Source of the DNA: Stenotrophomonas sp. 24(2023)
GTDB lineage: Bacteria; Pseudomonadota; Gammaproteobacteria; Xanthomonadales; Xanthomonadaceae
Reading direction: 5' to 3'
DNA length: 64,000 nt
Assembly (NCBI RefSeq): GCF_030913365.1
Contig: NZ_CP133160.1
Coordinates: 2,011,001-2,075,000 of the forward strand
Both the position numbers and the translations under genes were made by a program. The first letter of the stretch is position 1. Every line of letters starts with the position of its first letter. Of this stretch, positions 1-8,300 are shown piece after piece. The notes under the pieces were generated by a model, which was given only the letters and a program-made list of their open reading frames with translations, was not told the origin of the DNA and ran no database searches.

Positions 1-683
1 ATCACGGTGTACTTGCCGGGCTCCAGCGCTTTGGCTTCGGCCGATTCGGTGGCCTTGCGCATCGCGATGCGCACGTCCTGGTCGGCCTTGAAATCGGCGG
101 CGTCCTTCAGGTTGCGGCCGACCCAGCCCGAGCCGCGGCCATCTTCGGTACGCACCGTGCAGGTGTAGTCGAAGCTGGTGGTGCGCTGGTAGCCGAAGTT
201 GCCGTTGCTGTTGGCCGTGGCATAGAAGCCCTGGCCATCTTCGAGGAAGCCGGCGGCGATCAGGCCATGGCCGCGGCACGGTGCGATCGAGTCGGCGGCG
301 ACCTTGGCGCGGAAGGCCGGGTCGATCGCGGCGGTGGATTCGCTGAAGGTCGGGCTGGGGCGATAGCTCTGCTTGCCGATGGCCGGCATGAACTCCGGGT
401 TCTCCGGTGCCAGGCGCGCCAGGTCCTCGGCACGGCGGACCACGCGTTCCAGCGCGGCATCGTCGAATTCGTTGATCGAGGCGGTGCCCACGCGCTTGCC
501 GAAGGCCACGGTGACGGCCAGTTCGGTGTTATCGACAATCCCGCTGGTGGACACGTTGTTCAGCGCGAAACGGATGTTGCCGGCGATCGAGCCAGCCAGC
601 GTGGCACTGCACTCATCGGCCTTGGACAAGGCGATGACCTTGTCGAGGATGGCCTTGGCCTGGGCTTCGGTGAAGATACTCAT
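1..683 (-). CDS. TldE/PmbA-like metalloprotease subunit (partial, C-terminus outside window)
   Basis: The visible 227 residues start at ATG 681-683 and run off the left edge, so the C-terminal half is missing. The N-terminal part resembles the PmbA/TldD superfamily: a helical start, then segments such as NNVSTSGIVDNTELAVTVAF and a GKRVGTASINEFDD stretch. TldE partners TldD in heterodimeric proteases that degrade or process unfolded peptides; TldE itself normally lacks the metal motif. No signal peptide is visible, unlike the two upstream TldD-like genes. It is last of three same-strand genes, only 21 bp after the preceding stop, so it is probably in one operon. The TldE rather than TldD assignment rests on gene order and the lack of a Tat signal, and is an inference. 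Confidence 0.75.
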   Translation of the reverse strand, partial: MSIFTEAQAKAILDKVIALSKADECSATLAGSIAGNIRFALNNVSTSGIVDNTELAVTVAFGKRVGTASINEFDDAALERVVRRAEDLARLAPENPEFMPAIGKQSYRPSPTFSESTAAIDPAFRAKVAADSIAPCRGHGLIAAGFLEDGQGFYATANSNGNFGYQRTTSFDYTCTVRTEDGRGSGWVGRNLKDAADFKADQDVRIAMRKATESAEAKALEPGKYTV

Positions 684-704
684 GGTGTAAGGGCTCCTGA
701 CCGG

Positions 705-2339
705 TCAGCCGAGGCTGCGTGCGGTGTTGATGACGTTGATGCCGTTGAAGCGCGCGGTGGACGAGCCGTGCGAGACCGCTGAGACCTGGCCCGGCTGGCC
801 CTTGCCGTCGAAGAACGAACCGCCCAGGCGGTAGTCGCGCTCGTCGGCCACGGCGGTACAGGCGTTCCAGAACTCGGGCGTGCGGATCTGGTAGGCCACA
901 TCTTCGAGCATGCGGGTGATCTGGCCGTTCTTGATCTCGTAGAACAGCTGGCCACCGAACTGCGCGTTGTAGCGCTGCTGGTCGATCGAGAACGAGCCAT
1001 CGCCGATGATGTAGATGCCGTTCTCCACGTCCTTGATCAGGTCCGGCACGCTCAGCGCCTTCCTGCCCGGGGCCATCGACACGTTGGCCATGCGCTGGAA
1101 CTGCACGCTGGACCACGAGTCGGCATAGCAGCAGCCATCGGATTCGGTCTTGCCCAGGATGTGGGCCTGGTCGCGGATGGTCTGGTAGTCCACCAGCTTG
1201 CCGTTGCTGATCAGGTCCCAGCGCTTGCACTTCACGCCTTCGTCGTCGTACGCCACCGCGCCGAGGCTGCCCGGCTGGGTCTTGTCGGCGAAGATGTTGA
1301 CCAGCTCGCTGCCGTACTGGAAATGCTGCTCGCGCTTGTCCAGGGTGGCGAAGCTGGTGCCGGCATAGTTGGCTTCATAGCCCAGCACACGATCCAGTTC
1401 CAGCGGGTGGCCGATCGATTCGTGGATGGTCAGCCAGGTGTGCGACGGGTCGAGCACCAGGTCGTACTTGCCCGGCTTCACCGACGGTGCCTTCAGCTTC
1501 TCCTGCGCCTGCTTGGCCGCGGCGATGGCGTCTTCCTTCATGTCGTAGGAAGAGCTGTAGTTGACCACGCCGTTGGGGCTGACCACCTTGCCGGTGGCAG
1601 CGCCGTCCAGGTATTCGTAGCCCAGGCCCATCGGCGAGGACAGGCCCGAACGGGTGCGGAACTTGCCGCTGGCCTTGTCGATGGCGGTGACCTGCATCGG
1701 TGCCCAGATGCGGTGCACATCCTGGTCGATGTAGGAGCCATCGGTGGAGGCGAAATACTTCTGCTCGTTGACCAGGAACAGCATCGAGTTGACGAAGCTG
1801 GCACCGGCCCCCAGCGCGGCGGCGTTCACATCCAGCAGCAGGTCCACCTTTTCCTTGATCGGCACGTCCATGGCGTTCTTGCGGATCGGCGTGCGCCAGC
1901 TGATCTCGCCAACGCCCGGTGCCTTGGCCAGCTGCACCGGCGCGGTCTGCACCCCGGCATTGGCCTTGGCGATGGCAGCGGCCTGCTGCGCGGCCCTGGC
2001 CACGTCGGCGGTGCCCAGGGCGTTGGTGGCGGCGAAGCCCCAGGCACCGTTGACGATCACGCGGATGCCCACGCCGGTGGACTCGGTGTTCACCACGTTC
2101 TGCACCTTGTCTTCGCGGGTGATGACGAACTGCCGCAGGTAGCGGCCGATGCGCACATCGCAATAGGTGGCACCGGCGCTGCGCGCAGCCTGCAGCGCCG
2201 CATCGGCCAGGCGCTTCTTCAGTGCCGGGTCGAGCGTGGACTGCAGCTGCTCGGCGGCGATCACCTTGCCGAAGAAGGACGGCACGATCAGGCCGCCGGC
2301 AGTGAGCCCGGTCAGGGCGAGGAAGTCACGTCGTTGCAA
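705..2339 (-). CDS. TldD-family metallopeptidase with Tat signal
   Basis: A 544-residue TldD/PmbA family protein. It opens with a Tat-type leader (MQRRDFLALTG, then a hydrophobic stretch to about residue 30), which predicts export of the folded protein. The zinc-binding HExxxH motif is at about residues 306-311 (HESIGH), followed by the family region LELDRVLGYEANYAGTSFAT. The C-terminal GQPGQVSAV region lacks the Cys that serves as third metal ligand in E. coli TldD. The protein is about 60 residues longer than E. coli TldD. It is a close paralogue of the gene immediately upstream (30 bp gap) and precedes a TldE-like gene, so a three-gene operon is likely. Substrate unknown. Confidence 0.85.
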   Translation of the reverse strand: MQRRDFLALTGLTAGGLIVPSFFGKVIAAEQLQSTLDPALKKRLADAALQAARSAGATYCDVRIGRYLRQFVITREDKVQNVVNTESTGVGIRVIVNGAWGFAATNALGTADVARAAQQAAAIAKANAGVQTAPVQLAKAPGVGEISWRTPIRKNAMDVPIKEKVDLLLDVNAAALGAGASFVNSMLFLVNEQKYFASTDGSYIDQDVHRIWAPMQVTAIDKASGKFRTRSGLSSPMGLGYEYLDGAATGKVVSPNGVVNYSSSYDMKEDAIAAAKQAQEKLKAPSVKPGKYDLVLDPSHTWLTIHESIGHPLELDRVLGYEANYAGTSFATLDKREQHFQYGSELVNIFADKTQPGSLGAVAYDDEGVKCKRWDLISNGKLVDYQTIRDQAHILGKTESDGCCYADSWSSVQFQRMANVSMAPGRKALSVPDLIKDVENGIYIIGDGSFSIDQQRYNAQFGGQLFYEIKNGQITRMLEDVAYQIRTPEFWNACTAVADERDYRLGGSFFDGKGQPGQVSAVSHGSSTARFNGINVINTARSLG

Positions 2340-2369
2340 GGCGGTTCTCCTTGTCGAAGCAGGATGGGC

Positions 2370-4001
2370 TCATGCGCCGAGACTGCGCGCGGTGTTGATG
2401 ATGTTGATGCCGTTGAAGCGGGTGGTGGACGAACCATGGGAGACCGCCGACACCTGCGCCGGCTGGCCCTTGCCATCGAAGAACGAGCCGCCCAGGCGGA
2501 AATCACGTTCGTCGCAGATGGCGGTGCAGGCATTCCAGAATTCCGGCGTGCGGATCTGGTACGCCGCATCCTCGACCATGCCGGTGATCTTTCCGCCCTT
2601 GATCTGGTAGTACAGCTGGCCGCCGAACTGCGCGTTGTAGCGCTGCTGGTCGATGGAGTAGGAACCGCGGCCATGGATGTAGATGCCGTTCTCCACGTCC
2701 TTGATCATGTCCTCGACGCTGAGCGGCTGCTTGCCCGGTGCCAGCGAGACATTGGCCATGCGCTGGAACTGCACGCTGGACCAGGAATCGGCATAGCTGC
2801 AGCCATGGGAGGCGGTGCGACCGAGGATATGGGCTTCGTCACGGGTGGCCTGGTAATCCACCAGGACGCCGTCGCGCACCAGGTCCCAGCGTTGGGTCTT
2901 GACCCCTTCATCGTCGTAGCCGGCCGCGCCGAGGCTGCCGGGCTGGGTCTTGTCGGCGAAGAAGGTGACGATGTCACTGCCCCAGCGGAAGCCGGCGTCA
3001 CGCTTGTCCAGCGTGGCGAAGCTGGTGCCGGCGTAGTTGGCTTCGTAGCCGAGCACGCGGTCCAGTTCCAGCGGGTGGCCGACGTTCTCGTGGATGGTCA
3101 GGAACAGGTTGGACGGGTCCAGCACCAGGTCGTACTTGCCCGGCTTCACCGAGGGGGCCTTCAGCTTCTCGCGCGCATGGCGCGCCGCGGCGATGGCGTC
3201 CTCCACCGGGTCGTAGGAATCGCGGTAGGCGGTGATGCCGCCGGGCAGCTGCACCTTGCCACGCGCATCGCCGTCCAGGAATTCGTAGCCCATGCCCATC
3301 GGCGAGGACAGCCCGGCGCGGGTGCGGAACCTGCCGCTGGCCTTGTCGATGGCCGTGGCCGTGAACGGCAGCCAGATACGGTGGATGTCCTGGTCGATGA
3401 ACGAGCCGTCGCTGGAGGCGAAGTACTTCTGTTCGTTGACCAGGAACAGGGTGGAATTGATGTAGTCGGCACCCGCCTCGAGCGCGGCGGCGTTGAGCGC
3501 CAGCAGCAGTTCGACCTTGTCCTGGATCGGCACGGCCATGGCGTTTCTGCGCAGCGGTGTCTGCCAGCGCACCTCGCCCACGGCCGGCGTCGGCGCCAAC
3601 TGCACGGGCCGCTGCTGGATGCCGGCATTGGCGCTGGCGATCGCTGCGGCCTGCTGCACCGCCTGACGGACAGCGGCCTCGGTCTGCTGGTGGGTGGCGG
3701 CAAAACCCCAGGCGCCCTTGACGATCACCCGGATGCCCACGCCGGAGGATTCGCGGTTGACCACGTTCTGCACCTGGTGTTCGCGGGTGATCACGGACTG
3801 GTTCAGGTAGCGCCCAATGCGTACATCGCAGTAGCTGGCGCCGAGGCGGCGGGCGGCATCCAGTGCGGCATCCGCCAGCCGGCGCCGGCGCACGGTGTCC
3901 ACGGGTTCGAGCAGCTGTTCGGCCGCCAGCAGGCGGCTGTTGGGCAGCATCATCCCGGCCAGGCCCAGCCCGGAAAGTGCCAGGAACTCTCGTCGTTGCA
4001 C
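2370..4001 (-). CDS. TldD-family metallopeptidase with Tat signal, second paralogue
   Basis: 543 residues from a GTG start at 3999-4001. GTG is preferred because GGGAGAG lies 5 bases upstream and the start aligns with the paralogue (VQRREFLALSG versus MQRRDFLALTG); an in-frame ATG at 4031 would add ten residues with no better ribosome site. It has the twin-arginine leader and the metal motif HENVGH at about residues 304-309, and is similar to the downstream paralogue along its whole length. The pair looks like a tandem duplication that has diverged. It is probably the first gene of the operon, with its promoter in the repeat-rich region beyond 4001. Role presumably exported peptide hydrolysis or maturation; substrate unknown. 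Confidence 0.85.
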   Translation of the reverse strand: MQRREFLALSGLGLAGMMLPNSRLLAAEQLLEPVDTVRRRRLADAALDAARRLGASYCDVRIGRYLNQSVITREHQVQNVVNRESSGVGIRVIVKGAWGFAATHQQTEAAVRQAVQQAAAIASANAGIQQRPVQLAPTPAVGEVRWQTPLRRNAMAVPIQDKVELLLALNAAALEAGADYINSTLFLVNEQKYFASSDGSFIDQDIHRIWLPFTATAIDKASGRFRTRAGLSSPMGMGYEFLDGDARGKVQLPGGITAYRDSYDPVEDAIAAARHAREKLKAPSVKPGKYDLVLDPSNLFLTIHENVGHPLELDRVLGYEANYAGTSFATLDKRDAGFRWGSDIVTFFADKTQPGSLGAAGYDDEGVKTQRWDLVRDGVLVDYQATRDEAHILGRTASHGCSYADSWSSVQFQRMANVSLAPGKQPLSVEDMIKDVENGIYIHGRGSYSIDQQRYNAQFGGQLYYQIKGGKITGMVEDAAYQIRTPEFWNACTAICDERDFRLGGSFFDGKGQPAQVSAVSHGSSTTRFNGINIINTARSLGA

Positions 4002-4119
4002 AGCGTCTCTCCCACCCCGTGCGGCTGGCAAGGGGCCAATCCGATCACGTCAACCGCCTGACTTTCGCCAGCACGGGGCAGGTGGCACAAGTGACTGCAG
4101 TCATGGTTGGGGAGGGTTT

Positions 4120-4318
4120 CGGCAGGGCTTGCAGCCCTGCACCTGCTTCAAGCCAGGGCAACGTCAACGTCAAAAGCGGGCTATCCGTGGGTTGGTGGGG
4201 CGGTGTCGGATTGCGGGGGCGCCGTAAATCCGTCCATGGAGGCTTGGCAGCCGCATCCATGCGGCTGACACCCCGCAATCCGACACCGCCCCACCTCTGA
4301 CAGATTCCTGCGGCTGTC
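4120..4318 (+). repeat. Large hairpin element, copy A (left member of pair 1)
   Basis: The element begins with a small dyad (GCAGGGC/GCCCTGC, 4122-4140) and a spacer containing AAAAGCGGGCTATCCGTGG. The main hairpin has a perfect 24-bp stem (4195-4218 with 4271-4294) around a 52-nt loop (4219-4270). The loop holds an inner hairpin, AGCCGCAT-CC-ATGCGGCT (4249-4266). A GACAG/CTGTC dyad follows. Copies B, C and D share the loop but not the stem sequence. No coding function is apparent. Confidence 0.85.
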
Positions 4319-4319
4319 G

Positions 4320-4344
4320 GTAGGTGTCGACCTTGGTCGACACA
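4320..4344 (+). repeat. SMAG-like GTAG palindrome
   Basis: GTAG followed by GTGTCGACC-TT-GGTCGACAC, a 9-bp perfect dyad. It lies between hairpin elements A and B and faces the oppositely oriented dyad at 4372. Confidence 0.8.
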
Positions 4345-4371
4345 TCTGTCAGATATCGAATGAATTCATCC

Positions 4372-4394
4372 GTGTCGACCAAGGTCGACACCCA
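4372..4394 (-). repeat. SMAG-like palindrome, inverted copy
   Basis: GTGTCGACC-AA-GGTCGACAC, the reverse orientation of the dyad at 4320. The two are 27 bases apart, so the pair could also form a longer cruciform or a bifunctional hairpin. Confidence 0.75.
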
Positions 4395-4411
4395 CCAGAG
4401 CAGAATGCCGT

Positions 4412-4608
4412 TCCGACAGATCGCAGCCAACTGTCGAAGGCGGGGTGGGTCCGGTTGCGGGGGTGTCCGCGGCATGGATGCCGCGGCCAAGCCCCCAAGG
4501 ATGGGTTTACGGCGTCCCCCGCCACCGGACCCACCCCGTCATCCCGCAGGAAGCCCGCTTCTGCTTTTGCTGTTGCTCTGGCTCAGAGCAGGTGCAGGGC
4601 GCAGCCCT
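4412..4608 (-). repeat. Large hairpin element, copy B (right member of pair 1, inverted)
   Basis: Read on the minus strand it has the same order of parts as copy A: terminal GCAGGGC dyad (about 4592-4608), GCGGGCTTCC spacer, then the main hairpin. Stem arms are 4441-4463 and 4516-4538 (23 bp, one mismatch that is a G-T wobble). The loop is 52 nt (4464-4515) with inner stem CCGCGGCAT/ATGCCGCGG. Copies A and B converge on the SMAG dyads between them. Confidence 0.85.
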
Positions 4609-4665
4609 GCCGAGCAAAACCCCCCTCGTGCACAATGGGGCCGACCCCGCCCGGACACCGTCCTG

Positions 4666-5280
4666 ATGTCGAGCAAGCCGTATTCAGAAGCCTGCGAACG
4701 CAACCGCGAACCGATCGCCGCCGCGCTGGACCCGTGGATGGGCGATCGCCACCGGGTGCTGGAAATCGGCAGCGGCACCGGCCAGCATGCCGCGTTCTTC
4801 GCCGAGCGCTGGCCCTGGCTGCGCTGGCAACCCACCGACCATCCCGACCACCTGCCCGGCATCGCGGCCTGGCGCGCGGAAGCGGCGCTGCTGAACCTGC
4901 TGCCGCCGGTGGCACTGCAGGTGGAACTGCCGCCGGCGCCGGGCCTGGACCTGCCGCCGGGCAGCACGTTCGACGCGGCATTCAGCGCCAACACCCTGCA
5001 CATCATGAGCTGGGAACACGTGCAGGCGCTGTTCGCCGCCTTGCCGGGCACGCTGCGCCATGGCGCGCTGCTGGCGGTATACGGCCCCTTCAACCGGGAC
5101 GGCCGCTACACCAGCGACAGCAACGCGCAGTTCGATGCCTGGCTGAAGGCGCGTGATCCACGCAGCGGCATCCGCGACGTGGAGGCCGTGCAGGCACTGG
5201 CGGCCGACCATGGGTTCACCCGTCTGCGGGAGGTGGCGATGCCGGCCAACAACCGCCTGCTGTTGTGGCGGCTGGGGTAG
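4666..5280 (+). CDS. DUF938-type SAM-dependent methyltransferase
   Basis: A 204-residue class I methyltransferase-fold protein of the DUF938 family. The SAM-binding motif I is VLEIGSGTGQHAAFF at about residues 29-43, followed by an acidic region (TDHPD) and the FSANTLHIMSW segment typical of the family. It ends with a conserved RLREVAMPANNRLLLW block. ATG 4666 is chosen because it starts exactly at the family N-terminus (MSSKPYSEACERNREPI); the frame stays open upstream but crosses hairpin element B. The methyl acceptor is unknown for this family. It is monocistronic, convergent with the next gene across a 70-bp gap that contains a strong hairpin. Confidence 0.85.
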   Translation: MSSKPYSEACERNREPIAAALDPWMGDRHRVLEIGSGTGQHAAFFAERWPWLRWQPTDHPDHLPGIAAWRAEAALLNLLPPVALQVELPPAPGLDLPPGSTFDAAFSANTLHIMSWEHVQALFAALPGTLRHGALLAVYGPFNRDGRYTSDSNAQFDAWLKARDPRSGIRDVEAVQALAADHGFTRLREVAMPANNRLLLWRLG

Positions 5281-5314
5281 CGGGCAGGCCACCGCCGCGT
5301 TCCGGGGTCCGGCA

Positions 5315-5339
5315 GGGGCGGCCGGCGCGCCGGCGCCCC
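5315..5339. terminator. GC-rich hairpin between convergent genes
   Basis: GGGGC-G-GCCGGC-GC-GCCGGC-GCCCC forms an 11-bp stem with one bulge. There is no T-run, so if it terminates transcription it does so weakly or bidirectionally. It lies between the stop codons at 5280 and 5351. Confidence 0.5.
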
Positions 5340-5350
5340 GCAGAACCGCC

Positions 5351-8300
5351 TTACGCCACCTGCACGATGTGCAGTGCCTTCGGGTTGCGCCACTGCGCCA
5401 GCAGCGCGGCCTCGCGGGCCTTGGCCTGCTCGAAATGGGCTTCCTTGATGTGGCCGAAGCCACGGATGTGCTCGGGAATGCTGGCGATTTCCACCGCCAG
5501 CGCCAGGCGGTCATCGCCCAGCCCGTCCAGCAGCACCTGCACGGTCCCCTCGTAGTCGGCAATCAGCTGGCGCTCCATGCGGCGCTCTTCGGTGCGGCCG
5601 AACACATCGAAGCGGCCACCCCGCAGGAACTTCAGCTTCGCCAGCACGCCGAAGGCCTTGAACATCCACGGGCCGTATTCCTTCTTCAGCAGGCGGCCCT
5701 GTTCGTCCTTCCTGGCGAACAGCGGGGGCGCCAGGTGGAAGCGCAGCTGGTAGTCACCCTCGAACTGCTGCTGCACGCGGCGCTGGAACTCGCCGCTGGT
5801 GTACAGGCGCGCCACTTCGTACTCGTCCTTGTAGGCCATCAGCTTGAACAGGTAGCGGGCAACGGTTTCGGTCAACGCAGTGGACCCGCCGATGCGGTCG
5901 GCCTCGGCGGCGCGCACGCGTTCGACCAGGCGGCGGTAGCGGTTGGCGTAGGCGGCGTCCTGGTAGTCCACCAGGAAGGTGGCGCGGCGCTCGATCATTT
6001 CATCCAGCGAGCGCGACAGGCGCGCGTCGTCCAGCGGCAGGAACGCCACCTCGCCACCATGCGAAGGCAGGCCGCGCAGTTCGCGTTCGTCACCGGTGTT
6101 GCGCGGGGCGGCGGTGGCGCCCCATTCGTTGCCTTCCCACTCGCCCGGCGGCAGCGGATGCAGCGGGCCCGGGGTGGATTCGGTATCGGTGTGGCGGTTG
6201 CGTACCAGGCCGGCCGCTTCCTGCACGGCCTGCGGATCGACCACCGCCAGGCGGCCCCAGGCGAAGGCCTGCTGGTTCATGGCCACCGCCGCGCCATTGA
6301 GTTCGATCGCGCGCATCAGAGCCTCGAACGACAGCGGCACCAGGCCCTGCTGCCAGGCATAGCCCAGGATGAACAGGTTGGCGGCGATGGCATCGCCCAG
6401 CAGTGCGGTGGCCAGCTGGGTGGCATCGAGCAGCAGCGGCTCCTGTCCGCCCAGTGCCACGCGCACGCCGGCGATGATGTCCGCCGCCGGGAACTGCATG
6501 TCCGGCCGCGTGGTGAAGGTGCCCGGCATCGCTTCATAGGTGTTCAGCACCACCTGCGAACGGCCCGCGCGCACCTTCGACAGCGCCCAGTAATCGTTCA
6601 CCACCACCATGTCGCAGCCCAGCACCAGGTCGGCCTCGCCGGCGGCGATGCGCACGGCGTGGATGTCATCCGGGCGGCGCGCGATGCGGATGTGGGTGGT
6701 CACCGCGCCGCCCTTCTGTGCCAGGCCGGTCTGGTCGAGCACGGTCGCGCCCTTGCCTTCCAGGTGGCCGGCCATGCCCAGCAGCGCGCCGATGGTGACC
6801 ACGCCGGTACCGCCGACGCCGGTGATCAGGATGTTCCAGGGCTGTTCCAGCGTGCCGCGGATGGCCGGTGCCGGCAGGTTGTCCAGCAGGGTGGACGCGT
6901 CGCGCTTGCTGCCCTTGCGCGGCTTGCCGCCGTGCACGGTGACAAAGCTCGGGCAGAACCCGTTCACGCACGAATAGTCCTTGTTGCAGTTGGACTGGTC
7001 GATCTCGCGCTTGCGCCCGAACTCGGTTTCCTTCGGCAGCACCGACACGCAGAAGCTCTTCTTGCCGCAGTCACCGCAGCCTTCGCAGACCAGTGAATTG
7101 ACCATGACACGCTTGGCCGGGTCTTCCAGCTTGCCGCGCTTGCGCCGGCGGCGCTTCTCGGTGGCACAGGTCTGTTCGTAGATCAGGATCGATACGCCCT
7201 TGACCTCGCGCAGGCGCTTCTGCACGGCATCCAGTTCGCTGCGGTCGAAGAACTCCACGTCGCTGGGGAAGTGTTCGCGCTGGCCGGTCCATTTGCCGAT
7301 GTTGTCCGACAGCACCACGATGGTGTGGATGCCCTCGGCGCGCATCTGCCGGGCGATGTCCGGCACGCTCAACGGGCCGTCCACCGGCTGGCCGCCGGTC
7401 ATGGCCACCGCATCGTTGTAGAGGATCTTGTAGGTGATGTTGACCCCGGCGGCCACCGACTGGCGGATCGCCAGCGAGCCGCTGTGGAAGTACGTGCCGT
7501 CGCCCAGGTTCTGGAACACGTGCGGGGTGTCGGTGAACGGTGCCTGCCCGGCCCAGGTCACGCCTTCGCCGCCCATGTGGGTGAAGGTGTCGGTGCTGCG
7601 GTCCATCCAGGTCACCATGTAATGGCACCCGATGCCGCCCAGCGCGCGTGACCCGTCCGGCACATTGGTGGAGGTGTTGTGCGGGCAGCCGGAGCAGTAG
7701 TGCGGCACGCGCGGGAAGCTGGCGCGCGGCAGGGCAAGCTCGGCTTCCTTTTCCTGCATCCACTGCAGGCGCTGCGCGATGGAATCGTTGTTGAAGAACT
7801 TCTGGATGCGGCGGCCGATCACGCCGGCGATGGTGGCCGGGGTCAGTTCACCGGTGGAGGGCAGGATCCACTCGCCGCTCTCGTCGTACTTGCCGACGAT
7901 GGACGGGCGCTGGCCCCAGCTGGACGGCCAGTTGAAGAACTGTTCCTTCATCTGGCGCTCGATGAAGGCACGCTTCTCCTCCACCACGATGATGTCTTCC
8001 AGCCCCTGCGCGAAGCGGGCGATGCCCTGCGGTTCCAGCGGCCAGGTCATGCCGACCTTGTACACGCGGATGCCGATGGCCGCGCAGGCGGCTTCGTCCA
8101 GGCCCAGGTATTCCAGGGCCTGCAGCACGTCCAGGTAGCTCTTGCCGGTGGTGACGATGCCCAGCCGCGCCTGCGGCGAGTCCATCACCACCGTGTCGAT
8201 GCCGTTGGCGCGCGCGAACGCCTGCGCGGCCTTCACCGCATAGCGGTGCAGGCGCATTTCCTGGTCCAGCGGCGGGTCCGGCCAGCGGATGTTGAGGCCG

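Noticed and set aside
1161..4061. Very long open frame on the plus strand opposite the two TldD genes
   Set aside because: High GC makes antisense frames open by chance. The minus-strand genes have family motifs and ribosome sites; this frame has none.
4324..4665. Upstream extension of the DUF938 methyltransferase
   Set aside because: The frame is open but consists of hairpin element B and SMAG DNA; the conserved protein start is at 4666.
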